From Mycobacterium lentiflavum (GTDB taxonomy: Bacteria > Actinomycetota > Actinomycetes > Mycobacteriales > Mycobacteriaceae), in assembly GCF_022374895.2 (NCBI RefSeq), contig NZ_CP092423.2, positions 5,022,001 through 5,086,000 of the forward strand: a DNA stretch of 64,000 nucleotides, given 5' to 3'. Position 1 is the first letter of the stretch. Each line of letters opens with the position of its first letter. The notes under the pieces are model-generated. The model had not been told where the DNA came from, ran no database searches, and saw nothing but the letters and a program-made list of their open reading frames with translations. Shown one piece after another: positions 53,916 through 62,595 of the stretch. A program made the translations under genes and the position numbers.

Positions 53916-54028
53916 CAGACCGAGCAGCACCCGCCGTTGACTGCCGCGGTTTTTCCGAGTAGGCCTTTTCAGCATGGCCGCGCCTTATATTTGAGGCCAG
54001 CGCGTGTGCACAGATGGGAGACCCTCCG

Positions 54029-54457
54029 GTGAAGACTTTCGCAGCGAGCCTTGCGCTCGCCACGGCTGCTCTGGTAATCACGCCGACCGCCCACGCGGAC
54101 ATGTCGATTGGCAACTACCGGGTGGACACGCCCCGAGAAACCGGGCACCTCTGGGTCTGGGCCCTTGGGACGTGCACTCCTAAAGCGCCGGGATGCCTTA
54201 CCATTCAGGCGGTTCCGCAACCCAACGGGCAAGCGGCACCGTGGAAGTCAGACGCTCACCTATCCAACGGCCGCTACACCATGACCGTTGATGTGCCCGA
54301 CGGTGTTCGCTGCGTGGTCCAGTTCTTCCCGTCGCATGACGTCTATTCGTGGGATGCGGTGACACTCGCGGGTGAGGTCGTCTCCACATTCAACACGGGC
54401 TGCGGCGGCGCACCCGGGGGCAGCAACACCTATCCGTTCACGCTCGTGCGATGGTAG
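54029..54457 (+). CDS. Small secreted protein next to Mce-associated genes
   Basis: A 142-residue exported protein. Signal peptide VKTFAASLALATAALVITPTAHAD; the mature part starts MSIGNYRVDTPRE and has a repeated beta-pattern with four Cys (GTCTPKAPGC, VRCVVQF, TGCGG). I do not recognise the family, but similar proteins follow Mce-associated genes. GTG start after GGGAGACC; an ATG five codons upstream is also possible. Confidence 0.7.
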   Translation: MKTFAASLALATAALVITPTAHADMSIGNYRVDTPRETGHLWVWALGTCTPKAPGCLTIQAVPQPNGQAAPWKSDAHLSNGRYTMTVDVPDGVRCVVQFFPSHDVYSWDAVTLAGEVVSTFNTGCGGAPGGSNTYPFTLVRW

Positions 54458-54492
54458 CCGCGTGAGACGTTCATCAACGGGGAGCAAGCACT

Positions 54493-55449
54493 TTGGCTGA
54501 GGCGAAGAAACCGCCGCAAGACGCCGCATCGAAAGCCGACACCATGGCGTTGATCGCGGAAGCCGAGGCCGAAGCCGCCGAAGCCGAAGCACTGGCCGCC
54601 GCGGCACGTGCCCGCGCCCGGGCCGCCCGGCTCCGCCGCGAACTGCAAAACGCGCAGGCGCAGGGCGCCGACACCAACGAAGAAGCCGATACCGCCGATG
54701 AAGCCGATACCGCCGAGGCGAAGATCGATGACACCGTCACCGACAGCGCGGAATCCGACACCGACAGCGAGGAATCCGACACCGACACGACCGGCGACGA
54801 CGAAGGGCAGACCGACGAGGACGCGGCCGACTCCGACAAAACGGTAACCGACACCGACGTAACCGATACCGGCGCGGCGAAGATCGAGGAAGAAGCCTCC
54901 GACGAAACGTCCGAAGACACGGAACCCGGACTCGAGTCGGCCGACTCCCAGCGACGCCTGCGGTGGCCATCGCTGTCCGTGACGTGGAAAGCGGCCGTCA
55001 TCCTTCTGATCTGCGTTTTCGTCGGGGCCAGCGGATTCATGGTGTGGCAGCATCATGAAACCACCCAGCGCAACCAGCGCATCGCGAACTTCGTCGCCGG
55101 GGCCAGACAAGGCGTCGTCAACATGACGTCCTTGGACTTCAATCGGGCCAAGGAGGACGTCCAGCGGGTGATCGACAGCTCGACCGGCCAGTTCAGGGAC
55201 GATTTCCAGCAGCGCTCAAAAGATTTCACGACCGTCGTTGAGCAGTCCAAAGTGGTCACCCAGGGAACCGTGAATGCGGCCGCCGTGCAATCCATCGACG
55301 GGAATTCCGCGTTGGTACTCGTGGCGGCGACATCGCGGATCACCAACGCCGCGGGCGCCAAGGACGAACCACGAAGGTGGCGCCTGCGGGTGACCGTCAC
55401 AGAAGACGGTGGGCAATACAAGATGTCCAAACTGGAGTTCATTCCATGA
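54493..55449 (+). CDS. Mce-associated membrane protein (Mas type), acidic N-terminus
   Basis: A 318-residue bitopic protein. Residues 1-60 are Ala/Glu/Arg coiled-coil; about 60-145 are very acidic and repetitive (DSEESDTDTT, EEADTADEADTAE), then a membrane helix about 162-180 and an exported domain ending KMSKLEFIP. It is the counterpart of the 38103 gene, with a much longer acidic part. TTG start after GGGGAGC. Overlaps the next gene by four bases. Confidence 0.83.
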   Translation: MAEAKKPPQDAASKADTMALIAEAEAEAAEAEALAAAARARARAARLRRELQNAQAQGADTNEEADTADEADTAEAKIDDTVTDSAESDTDSEESDTDTTGDDEGQTDEDAADSDKTVTDTDVTDTGAAKIEEEASDETSEDTEPGLESADSQRRLRWPSLSVTWKAAVILLICVFVGASGFMVWQHHETTQRNQRIANFVAGARQGVVNMTSLDFNRAKEDVQRVIDSSTGQFRDDFQQRSKDFTTVVEQSKVVTQGTVNAAAVQSIDGNSALVLVAATSRITNAAGAKDEPRRWRLRVTVTEDGGQYKMSKLEFIP

Positions 55450-56018
55450 GCAAGGACGACAGCAGCGTCGATGCTGCCGACGACTCTTCGGACCAAACGG
55501 AACAGAGTGGGCGCAGCGGGCCACGGACGTGGCGCGGGGTGAAAGTCGTTCCCGTTGTACTGATTTTGCTCCTGCTGCTATCCGGTGGCGCGGCGACGTG
55601 GCTGTACTTCAAGCAGTACCGACCCGACGAACAAACAGACGCCAGCGTCGCGAGCGCGGTCGTGAGTTCGGCGTCCGACGGAACGGTCGCGCTGCTGTCC
55701 TACTCACCCGACACACTCGACAAAGACTTCGCCGCCGCCAAGTCTCACCTGTCCGGGGACTTCTTGTCGTACTACAACCAGTTCACCGAGCAGATCGTGG
55801 CTCCGGCAGCCAAACAGAAGTCACTGAAAACCAACGCCCGGGTGTTGGGGGCCGCGGTATCGGAATTACATCCGGATTCGGCCGTCGTGCTGGTGTTGGT
55901 CGATCAGAGCACCACCAGCAAGGACAATCCCGATCCGGCGATGTCGTCGAGCAGTGTGCTGGTGAGTTTGACCCGGGTCAACGGCAACTGGCTGATCACC
56001 AAATTCGACCCCGTCTAG
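55446..56018 (+). CDS. Mce-associated membrane protein (second of pair)
   Basis: A 190-residue bitopic protein: helix about 33-53, then the exported domain ALLSYSPDTLDKDFAAAKSHLSGDFLSYYNQF and SLTRVNGNWLITKFDPV. It is the clear counterpart of the protein at 38837; the two gene pairs are probably duplications on either side of the mce operon. ATG overlaps the stop before it. Confidence 0.85.
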   Translation: MSKDDSSVDAADDSSDQTEQSGRSGPRTWRGVKVVPVVLILLLLLSGGAATWLYFKQYRPDEQTDASVASAVVSSASDGTVALLSYSPDTLDKDFAAAKSHLSGDFLSYYNQFTEQIVAPAAKQKSLKTNARVLGAAVSELHPDSAVVLVLVDQSTTSKDNPDPAMSSSSVLVSLTRVNGNWLITKFDPV

Positions 56019-56075
56019 GAGACCGTTGAATCCCGTTGCGATTAACGGCAACTCGGCGTCGTAGGCCAGGTTAGC

Positions 56076-57260
56076 TCAGCGTGGCAGGCCAAGCACGCGC
56101 TGGGCGATGATGTTGCGCTGGACCTCGGAGGTACCGCCGGCAATGGTGCCGGAAAAGCTTCGCGCATAGCGCTCGAACCAGCTGGCGAAATAGTGGTCGA
56201 GGTTCATGTGCGCGTACGGCCCAGTCAATCCCGGGTGCACGAGCCCGTCAGATCCCGCGGACGTCAGCGCTAGCTCCATCCCACGCAACTCGGCCTCGGA
56301 CCCGAGCAGCTTGAGTACCGAGATCGCGGCCACGTCGTCTTCGCCGCGCGCCGCGCGGGCCAGCGCCACCGAACCCAACAGGCGCAGTGCCTGCTTGTCC
56401 ATGATCGTGGACGCGTACTGATCGCTCTCGACCTCGGTGCTCGGGCGGAAGTCGTCGATCATGTTGTCGAGTCGATCGGCGAAACCCAGCCACATCATCG
56501 TGCGCTCGTGCCCGAGTGACCCGTTGGCCACCTTCCATCCCTGGTCGATCTCGCCGACCAGATTCTCCGCGGGCACCCGCACGTCGGTGAAGAACACCTC
56601 GTTGAAGTCCAGATCGTCGATTCCGCAGATCGACGGAAACGGCCGCCGTACCAGACCCGGGGTATCGGTCGGGATGATCAGCACGCTGATTCCCTTGTGC
56701 TTGGGCACATCTGGATTGGTACGGACGAACGTCAGCAGGACGTCGGCATCGTGGGCACCCGAGGTCCACACCTTCTGTCCGTTGACCACGAAGTGATCGC
56801 CTTCTGAATCAGAGGTGAGCACCGCGCGAGTACGCAACGACGCCAGATCGGAGCCTGCGCTGGGCTCACTCATTCCGAGGGAAGCCGTCATCTCGGCCCG
56901 CAGGATCGGCACCGCCCAGCGCCGCTTCTGCTCGTCACTGCCGAACGACAACAGTGATGCGCCAACGATATTCACGCCCTGTGGGTTGAAGCTGTGGTAG
57001 ATCCTGCGCCGGCTGAGTTCCTCTAGATAGACGAACTGCTGAATGACGCTCGCATTGCGCCCGCCGAATTCCGGTGGCTGACTGGGCAGCAGCCAGCCGT
57101 TGTCGAACAACAGCCGCTGCCAGTCGCGTGCCCACTGCGGCATGTGCGAGACCGACCGTGGCCGCTCGAGCGTTTCGCTTGCGGGAGGCAGATTTTCGTC
57201 GAGGAAGGCTGAGAACTGCGCCCGGAACTCCTCGACGTCGGAATCAAAAGTCAGCTGCAC
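56076..57260 (-). CDS. Acyl-CoA dehydrogenase, large type of heteromeric pair
   Basis: A 394-residue acyl-CoA dehydrogenase. N-terminal helices, the FAD-loop TASLGMSEPSAGSDLASL, VVNGQKVWTSGAHDAD, and a C-terminal SGTIAGGTSEVQRNIIAQRVLG. It closely follows a second, shorter dehydrogenase with 17-bp overlap, the arrangement of the alpha2beta2 dehydrogenases known from mycobacterial steroid side-chain and ring breakdown (FadE26-27, 28-29). FAD oxidation of an acyl-CoA with a bulky ring is likely but not proven. Overlaps the neighbouring start. Confidence 0.9.
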   Translation of the reverse strand: MQLTFDSDVEEFRAQFSAFLDENLPPASETLERPRSVSHMPQWARDWQRLLFDNGWLLPSQPPEFGGRNASVIQQFVYLEELSRRRIYHSFNPQGVNIVGASLLSFGSDEQKRRWAVPILRAEMTASLGMSEPSAGSDLASLRTRAVLTSDSEGDHFVVNGQKVWTSGAHDADVLLTFVRTNPDVPKHKGISVLIIPTDTPGLVRRPFPSICGIDDLDFNEVFFTDVRVPAENLVGEIDQGWKVANGSLGHERTMMWLGFADRLDNMIDDFRPSTEVESDQYASTIMDKQALRLLGSVALARAARGEDDVAAISVLKLLGSEAELRGMELALTSAGSDGLVHPGLTGPYAHMNLDHYFASWFERYARSFSGTIAGGTSEVQRNIIAQRVLGLPR

Positions 57261-58242
57261 GGTATTCCTCCGCGATCCGCGCCCGATGCTCGGCGGCGCC
57301 GCCGAGCATCAGTTCGCCCGCTTTGGCCCGTTTCAGCGCGAACTGCAGGTCGTTCTCCCACGTGAAACCCATTGCGCCGTGCAGCTGTAACCCGTGCCGG
57401 AATACCAACGACTGGCACTCCCCCGCCGAGGCTTTGGCCATCGCGGCCGCCAGCCGACGGCGCGGATCGTCGGTCGCGATCGTCAGCGCGGCGAAGTAGG
57501 CAAGTGCGCGAGCACGTTCCACCGCGACGTGCATGTCGGCGGCCTTGTGCTGCACGGCCTGGAAGGAGCCGATCGGTACGCCGAATTGCTGACGGCTTTT
57601 GACGTGCTCGAGCACCAGGTCGAGGATGCGTTGACAGGCGCCGACCATCGTGATGGCCATGCCGGTCAGCGCCAGATGATGAGCGCGTTCCGTGTCAACG
57701 GCCAGCCGCTCACTGTCGGGCACCCGGACCTCGGCGAACGACAGGTCGGCGACGTGCAGCACCGGGTCGAACACCGAGGCGCGCCGGGCCGAGACCGCAC
57801 TGGCTGCGACGAGGAATACCCCCGCGTCGGTGACGACGGCCAGCCGGTCCGCCCGATCGCCATCCAGGACGTGGCGTGCGGTGCCATCCAGCACCCAGCC
57901 CTCGGCGTCGCGGTGCGCCGCGACACCGCTGTACACCGCGGTGCCTGACTGGTGTGGGTCGAACCGGTCGGCGACGAGCGGCGCGAACTGGCTCATCGTG
58001 GCCAGAAACGGCGTGGGATCGGTTGCGCGGCCGAGTTCTTCGAGCACGATGGCCAGCTCCACGGCGCTGTCCGATTCATTCAGCTCGGTCCAGCCCTGGT
58101 CGACATACGACTTCCACAGCGGGCTCGGGTCCACGCCATCCTCGGCGACGCTGCGCACCAACGAGGGCGGGCACTGCTTTGCGACGGCGTCGCGCACCGT
58201 GTCCTGCCACAGTCGCTGATCAGCATCGAACTCCAACAACAT
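57244..58242 (-). CDS. Acyl-CoA dehydrogenase, small partner
   Basis: A 332-residue acyl-CoA dehydrogenase-fold protein, shorter than normal and with a divergent centre (VLDGDRADRLAVVTDAG). The C-terminal part keeps VKSRQQFGVPIGSFQAVQHKAAD and LQLHGAMGFTWENDLQF. Heteromeric partners of this sort often lack some active-site residues. First gene of a two-gene unit, with a perfect GAGAATAACATTCTC 30 bp upstream. Confidence 0.88.
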   Translation of the reverse strand: MLLEFDADQRLWQDTVRDAVAKQCPPSLVRSVAEDGVDPSPLWKSYVDQGWTELNESDSAVELAIVLEELGRATDPTPFLATMSQFAPLVADRFDPHQSGTAVYSGVAAHRDAEGWVLDGTARHVLDGDRADRLAVVTDAGVFLVAASAVSARRASVFDPVLHVADLSFAEVRVPDSERLAVDTERAHHLALTGMAITMVGACQRILDLVLEHVKSRQQFGVPIGSFQAVQHKAADMHVAVERARALAYFAALTIATDDPRRRLAAAMAKASAGECQSLVFRHGLQLHGAMGFTWENDLQFALKRAKAGELMLGGAAEHRARIAEEYRAADF

Positions 58243-58272
58243 TGGGGCCGCCTCCTGTCGTCACCGCCAAGC

Positions 58273-58287
58273 GAGAATAACATTCTC
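58273..58287. promoter_or_regulatory. GAGAATnnnATTCTC operator, site D
   Basis: GAGAATAACATTCTC is a perfect palindrome 30 bp upstream of the acyl-CoA dehydrogenase pair. It has the same arms as site A (30371), more than 27 kb away, which argues for one regulator. Confidence 0.78.
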
Positions 58288-58363
58288 TCTTCTGGAAGTA
58301 ATAATCTCGATTTCGGCGTATGCCGTCGCAGCGCAGGCCCGCCCGCTTTCCACACGATGGCGG

Positions 58364-58424
58364 CGCCGAATGTGCACTCACTGCGAAAAACCGGCCGAAA
58401 TCTCGCAGTGAGTGCACGTTCGGC
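58364..58424. repeat. Dispersed palindromic element, third copy
   Basis: CGCCGAATGTGCACTCACTG on one arm pairs with CAGTGAGTGCACGTTCGGC on the other, a 22-bp stem with a single T:G pair and a 17-base loop. The same length and core occur inside the repeats at 9711-9772 and 11141-11202, but here without the ercc3-like flank. It lies between the hydrolase stop (58448) and the dehydrogenase start, so it could act as a terminator for the hydrolase. Confidence 0.85.
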
Positions 58425-58447
58425 AACTGGCGTGGGTAGCCGCAAGG

Positions 58448-59185
58448 TCACCGATGGGCCCGGCACCGATCGGCCAACGTGGTGGCCAGCCAGCGCGGGC
58501 GAGAGAACATCACGTCGTGGCAGGCGTCGACGCAGAGCATCGTGTCGACACCGCCCAGGGATTCGATCGCGCCGAGCTGCTGGCGCTGCGACAACGCTCG
58601 GTCGGCCAGCGTCATGATCCACGTCCGCGGCACCTCGCCCGGCAGGTCGCTGCGGTCGGCCGGTTCGAAGATGACGTTCGGCGATTCCAGGCACAGTCGC
58701 GACAGGGTCAGCGCGCGTTGCTCGCGCGTCATTCCGTTACAGAACGCGAAAAGCGCTAGCGCCCTTGGCATTGGGACCGACCGGCGGATCCGGCCCGCCG
58801 ATCGCGCCAACGGGGCCAGGGGCCCGCGCAGCGTTTCCACCACCGACGCGCCCTGCGGTGGTACGAACGCGGCCAACAGGATCATCTCCCGCACCCGCGC
58901 GGCCCCGAGCTTGGCCACGATGCCCGGCACGGTCAGCCCGCCCATCGAATGCCCCGCGATCACAACGTCGCCAAAGCCGGCGGCGTCGATATCGGCGACC
59001 GCGGAGTTCACCCAGTCGGTGGTGGTGACGGCCGTCAGATCTGCCGGCCTGCCACCACGGCCGGGTAGATCGATCGCGAGGACCGGCAATTCCGGTGTCT
59101 GACAGGCTAATTCGGCAACGGTGAGATCCCAGCAATCAGCGGCATGGGCGCCCCCATGCACCAGCACCAGCCCGGGCCATGCCAT
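58448..59185 (-). CDS. Alpha/beta-hydrolase
   Basis: A 245-residue alpha/beta-hydrolase. HGG oxyanion region in LVLVHGGAHAADCW, nucleophile Ser in GHSMGG, and the catalytic His in VDACHDVMFSRP near the C-terminus. The Asp of the triad is likely in the PADRSD or nearby loop. It hydrolyses an ester, lactone or C-C bond; substrate unknown. It lies 7 bp downstream of the TetR gene on the same strand, so they are co-transcribed. Confidence 0.87.
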   Translation of the reverse strand: MAWPGLVLVHGGAHAADCWDLTVAELACQTPELPVLAIDLPGRGGRPADLTAVTTTDWVNSAVADIDAAGFGDVVIAGHSMGGLTVPGIVAKLGAARVREMILLAAFVPPQGASVVETLRGPLAPLARSAGRIRRSVPMPRALALFAFCNGMTREQRALTLSRLCLESPNVIFEPADRSDLPGEVPRTWIMTLADRALSQRQQLGAIESLGGVDTMLCVDACHDVMFSRPRWLATTLADRCRAHR

Positions 59186-59192
59186 CGCGAGT

Positions 59193-59837
59193 TCAGTGGC
59201 GCCGCAGGATGCCGCGCAGGAACAGGTCTACGGCGTGCTGCAAGTGGCGCTCCTCTTCTTCGGGACTGCGGTAGATCCCGCTGTCGGCCAGCCGCGCGGG
59301 TAGATGTTCGACGGCCGCGATGAAGTGGCCGGCGGCCAGCTCGAGATCGTCGATCTCGATGGCCCCGGCGGCCTGGTAGTGACGCAGTAAGTCCATCACC
59401 TGCCGGTGGCGCGCCGACCAGGTCATGGAATGCGCGCTGACCGCGAATTCCGGGAACCGCGCCGACTCGTTCATCGCGATCCGCTTCAGGCGCACGATGT
59501 CGGGATCGATCGCCCGCGCCAGACCGGCCCGACCCACCGCGACCAGGGCCGCCCGCAGGTCGCCGGCGACGAATTCCGCGGTGTCTTCACGCTCCATCCG
59601 CCGGGTGAGCGCCCAGGGAATGACGTCGAGGAAAACCGCACGCTTGTCGGGATAGCGCGCATAGAGAGTGCGCCGAGTGATGCCGGCCGCCTTGGCGATC
59701 GCGTCCATGCTGGTGCCGTCATACCCGTGCGTGACAAAAGTCGCGACGGCCGCATTGCGCAGCTTGTGTTGCAGCTTCTTGGCTTCGGCTTGCGTCGGGC
59801 GTCCACGCCGGGTTGTGGTGACCACGGAAATATACAT
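59193..59837 (-). CDS. TetR-family transcriptional regulator
   Basis: A 214-residue regulator with helix-turn-helix at about 33-65: VATFVTHGYDGTSMDAIAKAAGIT then RRTLYARY; C-terminal domain of the TetR_C type. The start may be the ATG at 59837 or the GTG at 59825, because an operator-like palindrome covers the ATG. It is divergent from the CMD-like gene. It is one candidate for the protein that reads the GAGAATnnnATTCTC motif, though its own promoter has a different palindrome. Confidence 0.88.
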   Translation of the reverse strand: MYISVVTTTRRGRPTQAEAKKLQHKLRNAAVATFVTHGYDGTSMDAIAKAAGITRRTLYARYPDKRAVFLDVIPWALTRRMEREDTAEFVAGDLRAALVAVGRAGLARAIDPDIVRLKRIAMNESARFPEFAVSAHSMTWSARHRQVMDLLRHYQAAGAIEIDDLELAAGHFIAAVEHLPARLADSGIYRSPEEEERHLQHAVDLFLRGILRRH

Positions 59838-59846
59838 TAACGTGTA
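59833..59846. promoter_or_regulatory. TACA-N6-TGTA palindrome, likely TetR operator
   Basis: TACATTAACGTGTA is an inverted repeat with a six-base spacer in the AT-rich gap between the divergent TetR and CMD-like genes. It overlaps the upstream start option of the TetR gene. Confidence 0.5.
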
Positions 59847-59889
59847 GATAACCGGACGACGAACCGAGAAAGGCGCTAAAAGAGAGATC

Positions 59890-60276
59890 ATGGATCGCGA
59901 AACGTACCAGCGCGGACTTGAAATCCGCTCGGCGGTGCTGGGTGAGGCGTACGTCAACATGGCACTCGCCGACGCCGACGAATTCTCCAAGCCGTTACAA
60001 GATCTCGTCACCGAATACTGCTGGGGCGAGGTGTGGGGCCGAGATGGCTTGCCCCGCAAGACGCGCAGCATGCTCAACCTGGCAATGATCCCAATCCTCA
60101 ACCGGCCAAACGAATTACGAACCCATATCAAGGGTGCGCTGACCAACGGCGTGACACGCGATGAGATTTGCGAGATCTTCTTGCAGGTGGCCGTTTACGC
60201 GGGCGTTCCGGCCGCGGTCGACAGTTTCCGCATCGCGCGCGAAGTGTTCGCCAAGCTGGACGAGGACTCGTCGTGA
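59890..60276 (+). CDS. Carboxymuconolactone decarboxylase-like protein
   Basis: A 128-residue all-helical CMD-family protein. The family pattern is LVTEYCWGEVWGRDGLPRKTRSMLNLAMI and NELRTHIKGALTNGVTRDEICEIFLQVAVYAGVPAAVDSFR, matching gamma-carboxymuconolactone decarboxylase (PcaC) rather than the AhpD type, since the CxxC pair is absent. It acts on lactones of ring-cleavage products. Stop overlaps the next start (GTGA), so the two form an operon. Confidence 0.85.
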   Translation: MDRETYQRGLEIRSAVLGEAYVNMALADADEFSKPLQDLVTEYCWGEVWGRDGLPRKTRSMLNLAMIPILNRPNELRTHIKGALTNGVTRDEICEIFLQVAVYAGVPAAVDSFRIAREVFAKLDEDSS

Positions 60277-61181
60277 CCGAAATCGGCTTTATCGGGTTGG
60301 GCAACATGGGTTTTCCGATGGCGCACCGACTCATCGACGACGGCAACAACGTCATCGCCTTCGACACCAGCAGCGCGACACTCGACCGCATCGTCTCACT
60401 CGGTGCCCGCGCCGCGTCGTCGGCGAAAGACGTCGCCGACCGTGCGGAAACGGTGCTGGCCAGTCTGCCGTCGCCAGCGGTGTCGCTGGAGGTCGCCAGT
60501 GGGTCCGTGGGTGTGATCGCCGGCTCCCGGGTCAAGCGCTATGTCGAGCTGTCGACGGTGGGCAGCCGCGCGGCCGTGCGGATCCATGACCTGCTGGCCG
60601 GGCGGGCCATCGCCGCTCTGGACAGCCCGGTCAGTGGCGGCGTCGGCGGCTCCGAAAAAGGGACGCTTGCCCTGATGGTGTCCGGCCCGCGCAATGAATT
60701 CGACGTCATCCGGCCCATCCTCGAGGCGCTCGGCCGCCCGTTCTACATCGGGGAGAAGCCGGGGTCGGCGCAGACGATGAAGCTCGCCAACAACATCCTG
60801 GCGGCCAACGTGTTGGTCGCGACATCAGAGGTCGTGGTGATGGGCGTCAAGGCCGGTCTCGACCCGGCCGTGATGGTCGACGTTCTCAATGCGGGCTCGG
60901 GCGCGACAAGCGCCAGCCGGGACAAGTTTCCGCGTGCGGTGTTGCCGCGCACCTTCGACTACGGCTTTGCCACCGGCCTGATGGTCAAGGACGTACGGCT
61001 CTATCTCGACGAGGCGAAGGCACTGGGCGTGCCCGTCGACGTCGCCGAGACCATCGGCCGGCTCTGGGAAGTGGCCGCACTCGACCAGGGCGCCGACTCG
61101 GATTTCACGGCGGTCATCAAAGGGTTCGAGAAGGCCGCCGGCGTCACCGTCGGTGGCCTCGACGAGGGCCGGACGGCATGA
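60273..61181 (+). CDS. NAD-dependent 3-hydroxyisobutyrate dehydrogenase-like enzyme
   Basis: A 302-residue beta-hydroxyacid dehydrogenase. Dinucleotide motif GFIGLGNMGFPMA at the N-terminus, substrate loop DSPVSGGVGGSEKG, and the catalytic Lys in KLANN. Acts on 3-hydroxy acids or related compounds such as tartronate semialdehyde. GTG start overlapping the preceding stop. It is the second gene of the CMD-like unit and likely shares its pathway. Confidence 0.88.
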   Translation: MTEIGFIGLGNMGFPMAHRLIDDGNNVIAFDTSSATLDRIVSLGARAASSAKDVADRAETVLASLPSPAVSLEVASGSVGVIAGSRVKRYVELSTVGSRAAVRIHDLLAGRAIAALDSPVSGGVGGSEKGTLALMVSGPRNEFDVIRPILEALGRPFYIGEKPGSAQTMKLANNILAANVLVATSEVVVMGVKAGLDPAVMVDVLNAGSGATSASRDKFPRAVLPRTFDYGFATGLMVKDVRLYLDEAKALGVPVDVAETIGRLWEVAALDQGADSDFTAVIKGFEKAAGVTVGGLDEGRTA

Positions 61182-61272
61182 CAATGTTTGCCAACTCTGT
61201 AACGGCCGCGCGGCTGGCCCAGCGGCGGTAAGGCAATCTTGCCGGCTCGGAATCCGACTTCCAACGGGTGAC

Positions 61273-61287
61273 GAGAATGGTATTATC
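61273..61287. promoter_or_regulatory. GAGAATnnnATTCTC operator, site E
   Basis: GAGAATGGTATTATC differs from the consensus by one base. It lies in the 282-bp gap before the amidohydrolase at 61464. A looser relative, GAGAAT-N5-ATTATC, stands at 61392-61408, closer to the gene. The rest of the gap is AT-rich for this genome and shows no gene. Confidence 0.6.
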
Positions 61288-61463
61288 CGCATCGAAGAAC
61301 GACGATTGCTGTGATGGCGGCAATACCCGCGACTACCAGGACATATCGTTAACCGAGACGCTTACCGAAAATGCATTGATCGACAGCCTACGAGAATGTT
61401 AGATTATCTATCTTATGATCAGGTTTGCCTCACTTTGGCTACCCGAACCGAAGGGTGGCTGTC

Positions 61464-62555
61464 GTGATCGAACACGCTGACGGAACCAGCACACCGCTCG
61501 TCGACGCGAGCGTGCACATCTTCTTCCCGTCCAATAAAGCGCTGCGAAAGACCCTGCGTGAGCCGTTCAAGAGCCGCGGGTTCCCCGACTATGAGATGGA
61601 CTGGTACGGCGCACCGGGCGGCGAGTACGTACCCGACGCCGAGGGCCCGGACGGTCAGTACCCCGGCTCTGATCCAGACTTCGTTGGCAACGAGCTGTTT
61701 TCGAAGCGCGGCGTGGACGTCGCGGTCCTGCACCCGATGGCCCGCGGCATCATGCCGGACCGGCACCTGGGCAGCGCGCTGCACGCCGCGCACAACGAGA
61801 TGATGGTGACCAACTGGCTGGAGAACAGCCAGTACGGCGAGCGGTACCGCGGCACCATCCGGGTCAACCCCGACGACATCCCCGGCGCGCTGCGCGAGAT
61901 CGAGAAGTGGCGCGGGCACCCGCGCGTGGTCCAGATCGGCGTTCCCCTGCAATCCCGCGAGGTCTACGGGAAGCCGCAATTCTGGGCGCTATGGGAGGCT
62001 GCGGTCGACGCCGGCCTGCCCGTTGCCGCACACATCGAGGTCGGCTCCGGCATCGCCTTTCCGCCGACGCCGTCCGGCAACACCCGCACCTACGAGCAGT
62101 ACGTCAGCTTCATGGCGCTGAACTACGTGTACCACCTGATGAACATGATCGCCGAGGGCGTGTTCGAGCGCTTCGACGGCCTTAAGTTCGTCTGGGGCGA
62201 CGGTGCCGCGGACTTCATCACGCCTTTCATCTGGCGGATGGACACGTTCGGCCGGCCACACCTCGAGCAAACGCCGTGGGCGCCGAGGATCCCCAGCGAT
62301 TATCTGCCCGGTCACGTCTATTTCGTGCAGGGCAGCCTCGACGGTCCCGGTGACACCGAGTTCGCCGGTGAATGGTTCGGCTTCACCGGCAAGGACGACA
62401 TGGTGATGTTCGGCTCGAGTTACCCACACTGGCAATGCGGCGATATCAAGAAGCTGCCCAGGGCGCTGTCCGCCGAACAGCGCGACAAGCTGTGCTGGCG
62501 AAACGCCGCGCAGCTCTACGGCATAGACATCCCCGCCGGAGTGGGCGCACAGTAG
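61464..62555 (+). CDS. Amidohydrolase-2 family protein
   Basis: A 363-residue TIM-barrel metal-dependent hydrolase. The N-terminal metal motif is modified (VDASVHIFFP), as in the decarboxylase-like branch of the family; VAAHIEVGSG has the metal His, WGDGAADFI and FGSSYPHWQ follow. GTG start at 61464 chosen for GAAGGGTGG upstream; earlier TTG or GTG starts are possible. It precedes a second amidohydrolase and a Rieske ferredoxin in one operon. Probably acts on a ring-cleavage or carboxylated intermediate; unproven. Confidence 0.85.
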   Translation: MIEHADGTSTPLVDASVHIFFPSNKALRKTLREPFKSRGFPDYEMDWYGAPGGEYVPDAEGPDGQYPGSDPDFVGNELFSKRGVDVAVLHPMARGIMPDRHLGSALHAAHNEMMVTNWLENSQYGERYRGTIRVNPDDIPGALREIEKWRGHPRVVQIGVPLQSREVYGKPQFWALWEAAVDAGLPVAAHIEVGSGIAFPPTPSGNTRTYEQYVSFMALNYVYHLMNMIAEGVFERFDGLKFVWGDGAADFITPFIWRMDTFGRPHLEQTPWAPRIPSDYLPGHVYFVQGSLDGPGDTEFAGEWFGFTGKDDMVMFGSSYPHWQCGDIKKLPRALSAEQRDKLCWRNAAQLYGIDIPAGVGAQ

Positions 62556-62595
62556 AAGCGGAAGCGGGCAGACCGCGCAAAACCAGGAGACCCAG

